Positions 16,053 through 24,002 of a stretch of 64,000 nucleotides of DNA are shown piece by piece (the stretch's first letter is position 1; every line of letters begins with the position of its first letter). The stretch is from contig NZ_VZRB01000003.1 of assembly GCF_008806595.1 (NCBI RefSeq), forward strand, positions 1-64,000. The letters run 5' to 3'. This stretch comes from Streptomyces luteolifulvus (GTDB lineage Bacteria > Actinomycetota > Actinomycetes > Streptomycetales > Streptomycetaceae). Under the pieces are notes generated by a model. That model saw only the letters and a list, made by a program, of their open reading frames with translations, searched no databases and was not told the origin of the DNA. Position numbers and translations under genes: made by a program.

Positions 16053-16232
16053 ATGACGCGCAGCACCGTAGTTCCCAGCCGCACCGAAGTACGCCCGCAG
16101 ATCCCGGGGGCATCGGACGGCTTCGACCTGGACGTCTCCCTCGTCGAGATCGCCGACCCGGCGGGCCTGGTCAACCTGACCGACGACAACTGCGGGTCCA
16201 CCTGCGGCGCCTGCACCACCAACGTCGCCTGA
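16053..16232 (+). CDS. FxLD-family lanthipeptide precursor
   Basis: A 59-residue precursor peptide, too short for most gene callers. AGGAG (16041-16045) lies 7 bases before the ATG. The leader contains GFDLDVSLVE with the family motif F-x-L-D at residues 24-27 (FDLD). The C-terminal core region LTDDNCGSTCGACTTNVA (42-59) carries three Cys (47, 51, 54) and dehydratable Thr43, Ser49, Thr50, Thr55 and Thr56, enough for up to three (methyl)lanthionine rings. Asp44-Asp45 before Asn-Cys are candidate targets for the PIMT-like methyltransferase encoded in the same cluster. LanB and LanC follow on the same strand after a strong hairpin. The leader cleavage site and ring topology cannot be read from sequence. 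Confidence 0.9.
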   Translation: MTRSTVVPSRTEVRPQIPGASDGFDLDVSLVEIADPAGLVNLTDDNCGSTCGACTTNVA

Positions 16233-16254
16233 TCCGGCCCCAAGCCATCCCGGT

Positions 16255-16288
16255 CTGGTGCCGCCGCGTCTCCACGCGGCGGCACCAG
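16255..16288 (+). terminator. Perfect 14-bp hairpin between precursor and lanB (attenuator)
   Basis: Arms 16255-16268 and 16275-16288 are fully complementary around a 6-base loop, with no T-run. Placed 22 bases after the precursor stop and ahead of lanB, it is suited to partial termination or mRNA stabilisation, so that precursor mRNA exceeds enzyme mRNA; this is inference. Confidence 0.6.
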
Positions 16289-16319
16289 CCGCCCGCCCCC
16301 TCGCCTACGGAGGTACTTG

Positions 16320-19300
16320 GTGGTTGCTCCGCCCGCAGCGTTCCGCACCGGTTCCACTGCTCTCGTGCGCGCCGTGGTCCGACCCTCGCTGCCGTTTCCT
16401 CCATGCCCTGACCTCGACGACCGCTCGCCCAATGGTTCGTCTGCCCGTGTGGCGTGGCTACGCGCGGTCTGGGCGGACAAGGACGTCGCCGAGGCACTCC
16501 AGCACTCCAGCCCGGTCCTGGCCGCGCAAGTAGGGGCCCTGTGTACGGCCGAGCATCCCGCCCTCCGGGATGTGCAGCGTGCGGCGCTGTCCGTGGCCCG
16601 CTACCTGCTGCGGGCCCAGCACCGCGCGACACCCTTCGGCCTGTTCGCCGGCGTGGCCACCGCGGAGTTCGGCCTGCAGGCGCAAGCAGACTGGGGCGAG
16701 GAGCACGTGGCCGTGGGCCGCGCGGGGGCAGAGTGGCTGGCGGCCCTGGTCGAACGGTTGGAGTCCTGCCCGGACCTCCTCGAACGGCTGCCCGTCGTCA
16801 TCAACAACACCGTGACGTCCCGGGGAGACCGGCTCATCGTGCCGTTCCAGCCCGACGTCCAGGACGACCGGACTCGCGCGGTCGAGGCGTCCCTAGCCCT
16901 GAGCGGACCGGTGCGCGCGGTCCTTGCCGCGACCCGGGCGCCGATCCGGTTCGGCACCCTCGCGGACAAGCTCCGAGCGGAGTTCCCCGAGGCCGGTCCC
17001 GAGAAGGCACGTCAACTGCTGACGGAGCTGATCCGGCGACGGGTACTGATCACGAGCTTGCACGCACCAAGCACCGAGACCGACGCCCTCGGGTATTTAC
17101 TGGGCCAACTCGACGCGATCGACGCCCGAAGCATCGCCCCGGTCGCGGAGACCGTACGCGAACTCCACGCGGCTCGGGCGGGCCTGGAGGATTACGCCAC
17201 GCACGGCGGCCGGGACACCGTGGCGGCGCAGATGCGAGACCTCGTCCCCGGCCTGCGCCGCCACCCCGTCGCGCTCGACCTCCGCTTGGACGCGCAGATC
17301 GTTCTGCCGGAAGCGGTCGTACGCGAGATCGAGCGCGCCGCTCTCATCCTGACCCGCTTGAGCAGCCGCCCGTACGGGACCGCTGCCTGGAACGAGTACC
17401 ACCAGCGGTTCTACGAGCGGTACGGCATCGGCACGATGGTGCCGCTCGCGGAGGTCGTGGCGGACAGCGGCACCGGCTATCCCGACGGCTACCCAGGCGC
17501 TCCGGCCGGCGCACGCAGGCCCCGCGTCTCCGCTCGGGACGATGCCCTCGTTCGGCTGGCTCAGGCCGCGGCGCTCGACGGCCGTGACGAAGCGATCCTC
17601 ACGGACGAACAGATTGAGGCCCTGGACGTGGGGCCCGACGAGCCTCGGCTGCCGCCGCACTTGGAGATCGGGGTGCGGGTGCATGCAGTCAGCCTTAAGG
17701 AGTTGCAGCGCGGGCGGTTCCGGCTGGAGGTCATGAGCGTGTCCCGAGGCGCCGGCGTCTCCGCGGGCCGGTTCCTCAGCGTGCTGGCCCCCGCCGAGCG
17801 GAAGGCCCTGGCCGCCGAGCTTGCCGACCTCCCGGCCGCAGACGGCAACACCATGCCCGCGCAGCTCTCTTTCCCGCCCCTGCTCCCCGCGAGTGCCCAT
17901 GTCACTCGCTCCCCACAGGTCCTACCCAACGTGATCAGCCTTCAGGAGCACCGCGCCCCGCAGGGCACCGTCCTCACCCTGGAGGACTTGGCCGTGGGAT
18001 GCGACGGCCGCCGCATCTACCTCGCCGTCCCCGAGCGAGGCCACCGCGTCGAGGCCATCGGGATGCACGCCCTGAATCTCCACACCCACACCCCGCCACT
18101 GGTGCGGTCCCTCACCGAACTGTCCCGCGCCCAGTGCGCGCAGGTCACCGTCTTCGACTGGGGCGCCGCAGCGGCCATGCCGTTCCTTCCACGTCTGCGG
18201 TACGGCCGCATCGTGCTGGCCCCGGCACGCTGGCGGCTGGAAGCGCCCGAACTGCCCGGCCACGTCCGCCCTCGGGACGAGTGGGATGCTGCGCTCGCCG
18301 ACTGGCGTGCCCGGCGGAGGCTGCCGCGCCATGTCCATCTCGTTGAGGACGACCGACGTCTCTTCCTCGACCTCGACGAGGCCGGCCACCGGACGCTCCT
18401 GCGTCAGCACCTCGACCGCACGCGTCTGGCCGTGCTGGTCGAGGCCCCGGAACCGGAAGCGTACGGCTGGTGCGGCGGGCGAGCTCACGAGGTCGTAGTT
18501 CCGCTCAAGGCCACCCGACCGCCGACGTGGCCGCCACTGCCCGACCCCAGCCGGGCCCGTGCCCTGTCTTCGACCCAGATGCAGACGCCTGCCGCTTCCT
18601 CAGTTCTTCTGGCCGCCCTGTACGGCGACCCCCGCCGCCAAGACGTCTTGCTCTCCCGGCATTTGCCCGGCCTCCTCGAACAGCTCGGCAACCCGCCGTG
18701 GTGGTTCATCCGCTTCCGAGACCCGGACCAACACCTCCGCGTACGCATCGCCCTCCCCGACCCGGAAGCCTTCGCCGACACGGCCCGAACGGTGAGCGGT
18801 TGGGCCGACGAGCTACGAAGCATTGGCCTGCTGGCCGATCTGCGCTATCCCACCTCCTACCGTGAGATGGGCCGCTGGGGCTCCGGCGCCGCATGGGAGG
18901 CGGCCGAGGAGGTGTTCCAGGCAGACTCGCGCACCATCCTGGCCCAGCTCAGGCAGCCACGGCGCCCCAGCCAGCGCACGCTGGTGGCGGCCCACACCGT
19001 CGCCATCGCCTCCGCGTTCCTCGGCACCATCGAGGCCGGAATGCAGTGGCTGATCGACCACATCCCGCCGACAGCCCACAAACCGGTTCCACGCCCCCAG
19101 TTCACTGACGCCGTACGGCTCGCCGACCCGAGCGATGACTGGTCGGCCCTGCGTAGCGTCCCGGGCGGAGACGCCATCGTGTCCGGATGGGCCGACCGGG
19201 AATCGGCACTCGCCGCGTACCGGCCGCACCTGCCCGGCCCGGACACCCAGGGCATCGCCGTCGACGACGTCCTGACCTCCCTGCTGCACGTCCACTTCGT

Positions 19301-19403
19301 GCGCCACGTCGCTGTGAACTTCCCGGAGGAAGAGGTGTGCCTCTACCTGGCGCGCGCCGCCGCCCTGGCCTGGACCGCCCGCACCAGGGCGAGGGCCTCG
19401 TGA
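16320..19403 (+). CDS. lanB: Class I lanthipeptide dehydratase, full length
   Basis: A 1027-residue LanB-type enzyme that dehydrates Ser/Thr in the precursor by tRNA-Glu-dependent glutamylation and elimination. Residues 1 to about 740 form the glutamylation domain (RAVVRPSLP, YLLRAQHRATPFGLFAGVA, FYERYGIGTMVPLAEVV, LPRLRYGRIVLAPARWRL). Residues of about 755-1020 form the C-terminal elimination (thiopeptide-type/SpaB_C) domain (WWFIRFRDPDQHLRVRI, RYPTSYREMGRWG). GTG 16320 has GGAGG 6 bases upstream; the TTG just before it is less well spaced. Its stop overlaps the lanC GTG (GTGA), so the two are coupled. Confidence 0.93.
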   Translation: MVAPPAAFRTGSTALVRAVVRPSLPFPPCPDLDDRSPNGSSARVAWLRAVWADKDVAEALQHSSPVLAAQVGALCTAEHPALRDVQRAALSVARYLLRAQHRATPFGLFAGVATAEFGLQAQADWGEEHVAVGRAGAEWLAALVERLESCPDLLERLPVVINNTVTSRGDRLIVPFQPDVQDDRTRAVEASLALSGPVRAVLAATRAPIRFGTLADKLRAEFPEAGPEKARQLLTELIRRRVLITSLHAPSTETDALGYLLGQLDAIDARSIAPVAETVRELHAARAGLEDYATHGGRDTVAAQMRDLVPGLRRHPVALDLRLDAQIVLPEAVVREIERAALILTRLSSRPYGTAAWNEYHQRFYERYGIGTMVPLAEVVADSGTGYPDGYPGAPAGARRPRVSARDDALVRLAQAAALDGRDEAILTDEQIEALDVGPDEPRLPPHLEIGVRVHAVSLKELQRGRFRLEVMSVSRGAGVSAGRFLSVLAPAERKALAAELADLPAADGNTMPAQLSFPPLLPASAHVTRSPQVLPNVISLQEHRAPQGTVLTLEDLAVGCDGRRIYLAVPERGHRVEAIGMHALNLHTHTPPLVRSLTELSRAQCAQVTVFDWGAAAAMPFLPRLRYGRIVLAPARWRLEAPELPGHVRPRDEWDAALADWRARRRLPRHVHLVEDDRRLFLDLDEAGHRTLLRQHLDRTRLAVLVEAPEPEAYGWCGGRAHEVVVPLKATRPPTWPPLPDPSRARALSSTQMQTPAASSVLLAALYGDPRRQDVLLSRHLPGLLEQLGNPPWWFIRFRDPDQHLRVRIALPDPEAFADTARTVSGWADELRSIGLLADLRYPTSYREMGRWGSGAAWEAAEEVFQADSRTILAQLRQPRRPSQRTLVAAHTVAIASAFLGTIEAGMQWLIDHIPPTAHKPVPRPQFTDAVRLADPSDDWSALRSVPGGDAIVSGWADRESALAAYRPHLPGPDTQGIAVDDVLTSLLHVHFVRHVAVNFPEEEVCLYLARAAALAWTARTRARAS

Positions 19404-20674
19404 CCGCCCACCTCGCGCTCGGCCTGGTCGAGGCCATCGCCACCCGGCTCGCCGACCCCGACACCGTGCCCCTCGGCTCCAGGACGCTGTCCTCGGACCG
19501 GCAGCATCTTGCTTACGGCCCTCCCGGAATCGCGCTCCTGCACATCGAGCTGGCCGCGAACGGCCTCGGCCCGTGGCACCGCGCCCACGAGTGGCTAGCA
19601 GCCGCCTCCCGGCAGCCGCTCACCAGCGGCCCGGACAGCCACCCGTTCTACGGAGTGCCCGCCTTCGCCCACGCCCTGACCTGTGCGGCCGATCACCTTC
19701 CCGACTCCTACCAGCGCGCCCTCGACGTGATGGACGGAAAGATCGCAGTCGACGTCGGACGCCGTCTCGACGCCGCACACCGCCGCATCGATGCCGGACG
19801 CCTGCCGCAACTCGCCGAGTTCGACACCATCCGGGGCCTCACCGGATACGGCGCCTACCTACTGCGCCGAAACCCCGGCAGCACCACGACCCGAGCCGTT
19901 CTCGACTACTGCGTGCGCCTCACCGAACCGATCACTCACCACGGCGTAACCCTGCCGGGCTGGTGGACGGAGACCGGCCCCTCGGGCCGTCCGGACGAGC
20001 GATTCCCCGGCGGGCACGCCAACACCGGTGTGGCCCACGGCATCGGCGGCGTGCTCGCGCTCCTGGCCCTCGCCGCTCGGTTCGGCTCCGCCACTGACGG
20101 GCACCATGCAGCACTGCGCACCATCATGGCCTGGCTGGACCGCTGGAAGCAGAAGGCCGACGGCGGACCGGTCTGGCCGTACTGGGTCACCCACGGCGAG
20201 CTGCGCAACGGGCACCTAGGCTCGTCAGCCCCCAGGCGGCCCTCCTGGTGCTACGGCACCGCTGGCCTCGCCCGCGCCCAGCAACTCGCGGCACTCGCTC
20301 TCGACGACACCCGCCGCCAGATCGACGCGGAGAACGCCCTCGTGGCCGCCCTCACCGACCCCGACCAGCTGAAGGCCACCACGGACAACGGCCTCTGCCA
20401 CGGGTTCGCCGGCCTCGCCCACACCGCCGCGCGTACGGCCGACGACGCCCACCCCTCGACCGCGGGGAAACTCCGAGCCGCGATCCCGGCCCTCCTGGCT
20501 GCGGTCATCCCACCAGGCACCGACCCCGAACTCATGGCCACAGCGCTCATGCAGAACGAGGAAGGCGGCCCCGGCCTCCTCGACGGCGCCGCCGGCATAG
20601 CCCTGGCCCTCCTGGCGCCCAGCACCGCCGCACCACCCCGGTCCTCCTGGGACGCCTGCCTCCTCATCACTTGA
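19400..20674 (+). CDS. lanC: Lanthionine synthetase C-like cyclase
   Basis: A 424-residue LanC homologue that catalyses Michael-type addition of Cys thiols to dehydro-residues in the precursor. The zinc ligands are visible: Cys284 in WCYGTAGL and Cys333-His334 in LCHGFAGL. GHANTGVAHGIGG is the conserved glycine-rich barrel segment. GTG 19400 overlaps the lanB stop by 4 bases. The length is typical of LanC. The 22-base gap to the next gene holds an AAGGA ribosome binding site. Confidence 0.92.
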   Translation: MTAHLALGLVEAIATRLADPDTVPLGSRTLSSDRQHLAYGPPGIALLHIELAANGLGPWHRAHEWLAAASRQPLTSGPDSHPFYGVPAFAHALTCAADHLPDSYQRALDVMDGKIAVDVGRRLDAAHRRIDAGRLPQLAEFDTIRGLTGYGAYLLRRNPGSTTTRAVLDYCVRLTEPITHHGVTLPGWWTETGPSGRPDERFPGGHANTGVAHGIGGVLALLALAARFGSATDGHHAALRTIMAWLDRWKQKADGGPVWPYWVTHGELRNGHLGSSAPRRPSWCYGTAGLARAQQLAALALDDTRRQIDAENALVAALTDPDQLKATTDNGLCHGFAGLAHTAARTADDAHPSTAGKLRAAIPALLAAVIPPGTDPELMATALMQNEEGGPGLLDGAAGIALALLAPSTAAPPRSSWDACLLIT

Positions 20675-20695
20675 TCCACCGACCGAAGGACCTCT

Positions 20696-22774
20696 ATGCC
20701 TCCCGACCGCTGGCAGCAGCACAACATCACCTTCGTCGACCGCGAGATTGCGCGGCGCACCATCGCCGAACGCCTCGGCCCCGCCCTGATCGAGGCCGAG
20801 GCCGACGGGCAGATCACCGGCTGGTGGTTCATGAACAAGCAGCCCTGGCCGCTTCGTTACCTCGCCGACAAGCCCTCACCAGCCATCGAGCCGCTCCTGA
20901 GCGATTTCATCGGCAACGGTGTGGCCGTATCGTGCCTGCCCAGCATCTACGAGCCCGAGGTCGACGCATTCGGCGGACCCGAGGCCATGGACGCAGCCCA
21001 CGAACTGTTCCACAGCGACTCCCGCCACCTGCTCACCTACCAGCCGAGCCCGATGCACTTGGGACGCCGAGAGACCGCCGTCCTGCTGGCGAGCGCCATG
21101 ATGCGCGGCGCTGGGCTCGACTGGTTCGAACAGGGCGACGTATGGGCGAAGGTCGCGGCCCTTCGACCGACCACCGCTCCACCCCCCGAACGAGCCGCCG
21201 AACTGGCCCCGGCCATGCGGAAACTCATGACCGCCGACGCACACAGCCTCAGCCGCCTGGGCGGCCCACTCCACGCTCACGAGGAATGGGTGGCCGCCTT
21301 CGAACGGACCGGCGCCAGGCTCGCCGACCTTGCAGCCCGCGGCACCCTCACCCGCGGCCTGCGAGCCGTCATCGCCCACCACGTGATCTTCCATGCCAAC
21401 CGCGCCGGTCTCCTCCGGGACGACCAGAGCGCCCTGTCCCACATCGCACGAGAGGTAGTCATGGGAACGAGTGACCACACCGAGTCGCCCACCGAGGCAA
21501 CGGCCGACATGGATAGCGTCAGCGCGGTGAAAACCGACACGATCACCACCCCCACAGCGGACGCCGAACGCCTCCGCAACGCCCTGGTCGACCAGCTCCG
21601 CGCGGACGGACACGCCCGCACGCCCGCCGTCGAGACCGCGTTGCGGACCGTGCCCCGCCACGTGTTCGTGCCCGAGGCGACGCTCGAAGACGCCTACGCC
21701 AACGCACCGGTGCACATCAAGTACGACACCGACGGCACGTCCATCTCCTGCGCCTCCCAACCGGGCGTCGTCGCCCTCATGCTGGACCAGCTCGACGCCC
21801 AGCCTGGCGAGCGCATCCTCGAACTCGGTGCGGGAACCGGCTACAACGCCGGTCTCCTCGCCCACCTGGTCGGTGAGAGCGGACACGTGACCACCCTCGA
21901 CGTCGACGACGACCTCGTGGAAGGCGCCCGCGCCCACCTCGCCAGCGCGGGAATCACCAACGTCCGGGCCGTGACCCGCGACGGGGCTCTCGGCTACGCC
22001 GAAGGAGCGCCGTACGACCGGATCATCGCCACCGTCGGCGCCCACGGCGTACCGCACGCCTGGCTGCAGCAGCTCGCTCCCGGCGGCCGGCTCCTCGTCC
22101 CCCAGCGCCTCAAGGGCACGGTGTCCCGCTCCATCGCCTACGAGCAGCGTGACAGCCGGTGGGTGTCCCTCGGCAGCGAGATGAACACCTTCATGCCGCT
22201 TCGGAGGGGCATCGCCGACGACGTCCGCCGAGTGATCCCGCTCAGTGCGGACGGCGCCGTACGACTCCAGGCCCCCGCCGGTCTCAGCATCGACGCCGAT
22301 GCCCTCGCAGGCGTACTTGACCAGCCGCGCACCGAGGAGTGGACCGGCATGACGGTCCGCGCCATGGAGTCGCCGGAGTGGATGGAACTGTTCGTCACCT
22401 GCTCCCTCCCCTCCGGTCTGATCCGGATGCTGTTCCCCCGCAGCGCCAAGGGCACCCTGCTCACCGAGGACCCCTACCCTTCCTCCACCGCGGCCGTCGA
22501 CAAGGGCGCCGTCACCTACCTCGCCCGGCGCGTGTCCAAGGAGAAGACCCCCGAGGGCGACAAGCTCTGGGAGTTCGGCGTCATCGGCCACGGCCCCGGC
22601 AGCGATGAACTGGCCGCGAAGGTCGCCGACGCCATCCGCACCTGGGACCGCGAGTACCGCGACCGCGAGGCCACGTTCGAGCTCCAGCCCCTGGACACCC
22701 CCGCCATCGAGCAGCGTCCCGGCCTCTTCGCCCTCGATACGCCGCTGAACCGCATCGTCGTCGATTGGCGATGA
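20696..22774 (+). CDS. Fusion of thiopeptide-type elimination domain and FxLD-system methyltransferase
   Basis: A 692-residue two-domain protein. Residues 1 to about 260 match the stand-alone thiopeptide-type bacteriocin biosynthesis (SpaB_C-like) domain (WWFMNKQPWPLRYLADKP, EPEVDAFGG, DSRHLLTYQP). After an acidic linker (about 258-295), residues 295-692 form a protein-L-isoaspartate O-methyltransferase-like domain of the FxLD-system type: VPRHVFVPEATLEDAY, SQPGVVALMLDQL, the SAM motif LELGAGTGYNAGLLA (about 376-390) and YDRIIATVGAHGVPHAWLQQL, with a long C-terminal extension. It should methylate an Asp of the modified core, leading to succinimide/isoAsp; this is inferred. ATG 20696 has AAGGA upstream. 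No stop or frameshift separates the halves. Confidence 0.88.
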   Translation: MPPDRWQQHNITFVDREIARRTIAERLGPALIEAEADGQITGWWFMNKQPWPLRYLADKPSPAIEPLLSDFIGNGVAVSCLPSIYEPEVDAFGGPEAMDAAHELFHSDSRHLLTYQPSPMHLGRRETAVLLASAMMRGAGLDWFEQGDVWAKVAALRPTTAPPPERAAELAPAMRKLMTADAHSLSRLGGPLHAHEEWVAAFERTGARLADLAARGTLTRGLRAVIAHHVIFHANRAGLLRDDQSALSHIAREVVMGTSDHTESPTEATADMDSVSAVKTDTITTPTADAERLRNALVDQLRADGHARTPAVETALRTVPRHVFVPEATLEDAYANAPVHIKYDTDGTSISCASQPGVVALMLDQLDAQPGERILELGAGTGYNAGLLAHLVGESGHVTTLDVDDDLVEGARAHLASAGITNVRAVTRDGALGYAEGAPYDRIIATVGAHGVPHAWLQQLAPGGRLLVPQRLKGTVSRSIAYEQRDSRWVSLGSEMNTFMPLRRGIADDVRRVIPLSADGAVRLQAPAGLSIDADALAGVLDQPRTEEWTGMTVRAMESPEWMELFVTCSLPSGLIRMLFPRSAKGTLLTEDPYPSSTAAVDKGAVTYLARRVSKEKTPEGDKLWEFGVIGHGPGSDELAAKVADAIRTWDREYRDREATFELQPLDTPAIEQRPGLFALDTPLNRIVVDWR

Positions 22775-22793
22775 CGCCCCACACGTAGCGGAT

Positions 22794-22824
22794 GGTGCCC
22801 GTCGGCACACAGCTGGCGGGCACC
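22794..22824 (+). terminator. Small hairpin after the methyltransferase gene
   Basis: Perfect 8-bp arms (22794-22801, 22817-22824) with a 15-base loop and no T-run lie between the methyltransferase and the next gene; possibly partial termination. Confidence 0.35.
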
Positions 22825-22862
22825 GTCGCCTCAGTAGTCGTCACTCTCGACCCGGGGGATCC

Positions 22863-23996
22863 ATGGACCCGTACGGCCCCATAGCCCAGCGCTTCCCGCT
22901 CGTCGCCCGATTCCGCCCCGCTTGCCTGCCCCTCCCCAAACGGGTACGCGCGCTCTTCGACCTGGCCGACACCGCAGTGAAACAGGCCGATCAGGGGCTC
23001 GCATCGGCCGTCTACAACCAGGCCGCGCTCATCGCCTCCGACCTTGATCTCCCCGATCTCGCCCGCGAGATGTGCCACCAGCACGCCGCCGCCTACCTCC
23101 ACGCCTGCCCGCTGCGCGGCATGAGCGCGATCCGAGGACTGGAACCGGTCGTCAACCTCGCCCGCCTCCAGATCCGCGCCGGCCACGCCGATGAGGGCCG
23201 TCAGCGACTGCTCGACCTGTACAGGGCCGTCGAGACGGGCACGGCCGCCCGGTTCGAGGGCGTCAACGTACCCGCGGACCTCACTGCGACCGGCGAAGAC
23301 CGTCAGGAGGTTGGCGCATGGCTGTGGCGCGTCCTCCTCGCAGACGGCACGCGCACCCTCACCACCGAGGGGCGGTGGGCCGAGGCGCTGGCGCACATCG
23401 AAGCCCACCAGGGCATCGGAAAGCGGATGCTCGACGGTCGGCAGGTCGCCGTACTCGCCGCCCTCGTTTCGGGTGACACCGCGTGGGCCGCTGTCCTCCT
23501 TGCCGACACGAGGCCCGGCGACCCATGGGAACAAGCCGTCACGGCATGCCTGACCGTTCTATCTCGGCGCGACGCCGGGCAGCCGATGGACCACCACCTG
23601 ACGGACCTGGTGACGGCCTGCTCCGGACGGAAAACCGAACCCGGGATGACCGTCTTCGACACCCGGCTCGGACTCACAGTCCTCGACGCGATCGGGTCTG
23701 CCGAGCCGCTCGCCGCGCACCGCATCGTCGAGGACCTCCACCGCAGGACGACGGACGCCGAGGACGGCTACGCGGCCCGCGAGAACTTGGCTCATCCCCT
23801 GTTCACCGAGATCGCTACGGACCGGCAGGTGCAGGACTGTCGCGCGCTGGTGCGCGCCTGCGCCCTCGACGCAAGGATCCTCCCGGACCCGCTGCGACGA
23901 GAACTGACGGCGGCTCTGCGCGCCAGCGACAGCGTGATCCGGGAAAGCCTCGCACGTTCCTCCGGGCCCGGAGGAACGCAACTCCTGCGGTTCTGA
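22863..23996 (+). CDS. Helical-repeat hypothetical protein at the end of the FxLD cluster
   Basis: A 377-residue, mostly alpha-helical protein with TPR-like stretches (FDLADTAVKQADQGLASAVYNQAALIA, ARLQIRAGHADEGRQRLLDLY, TLTTEGRWAEALAHIEAH). There are no membrane segments and no catalytic motif that I recognise. ATG 22863 follows a GGGG site. It is the last gene of the rightward lanthipeptide set, converging on the relaxase gene with only 6 bases between stops. Proteins of this kind are common companions in Streptomyces FxLD loci, but their role is unknown; it could be a scaffold, immunity or regulatory protein. Confidence 0.6.
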   Translation: MDPYGPIAQRFPLVARFRPACLPLPKRVRALFDLADTAVKQADQGLASAVYNQAALIASDLDLPDLAREMCHQHAAAYLHACPLRGMSAIRGLEPVVNLARLQIRAGHADEGRQRLLDLYRAVETGTAARFEGVNVPADLTATGEDRQEVGAWLWRVLLADGTRTLTTEGRWAEALAHIEAHQGIGKRMLDGRQVAVLAALVSGDTAWAAVLLADTRPGDPWEQAVTACLTVLSRRDAGQPMDHHLTDLVTACSGRKTEPGMTVFDTRLGLTVLDAIGSAEPLAAHRIVEDLHRRTTDAEDGYAARENLAHPLFTEIATDRQVQDCRALVRACALDARILPDPLRRELTAALRASDSVIRESLARSSGPGGTQLLRF

Positions 23997-24002
23997 CGGT
24001 GT

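Noticed and set aside
20876..22810. 644-residue minus-strand frame opposite the FxLD methyltransferase
   Set aside because: Antisense to a gene with clear SAM and elimination-domain motifs; Gly/Val/Asp-rich shadow.
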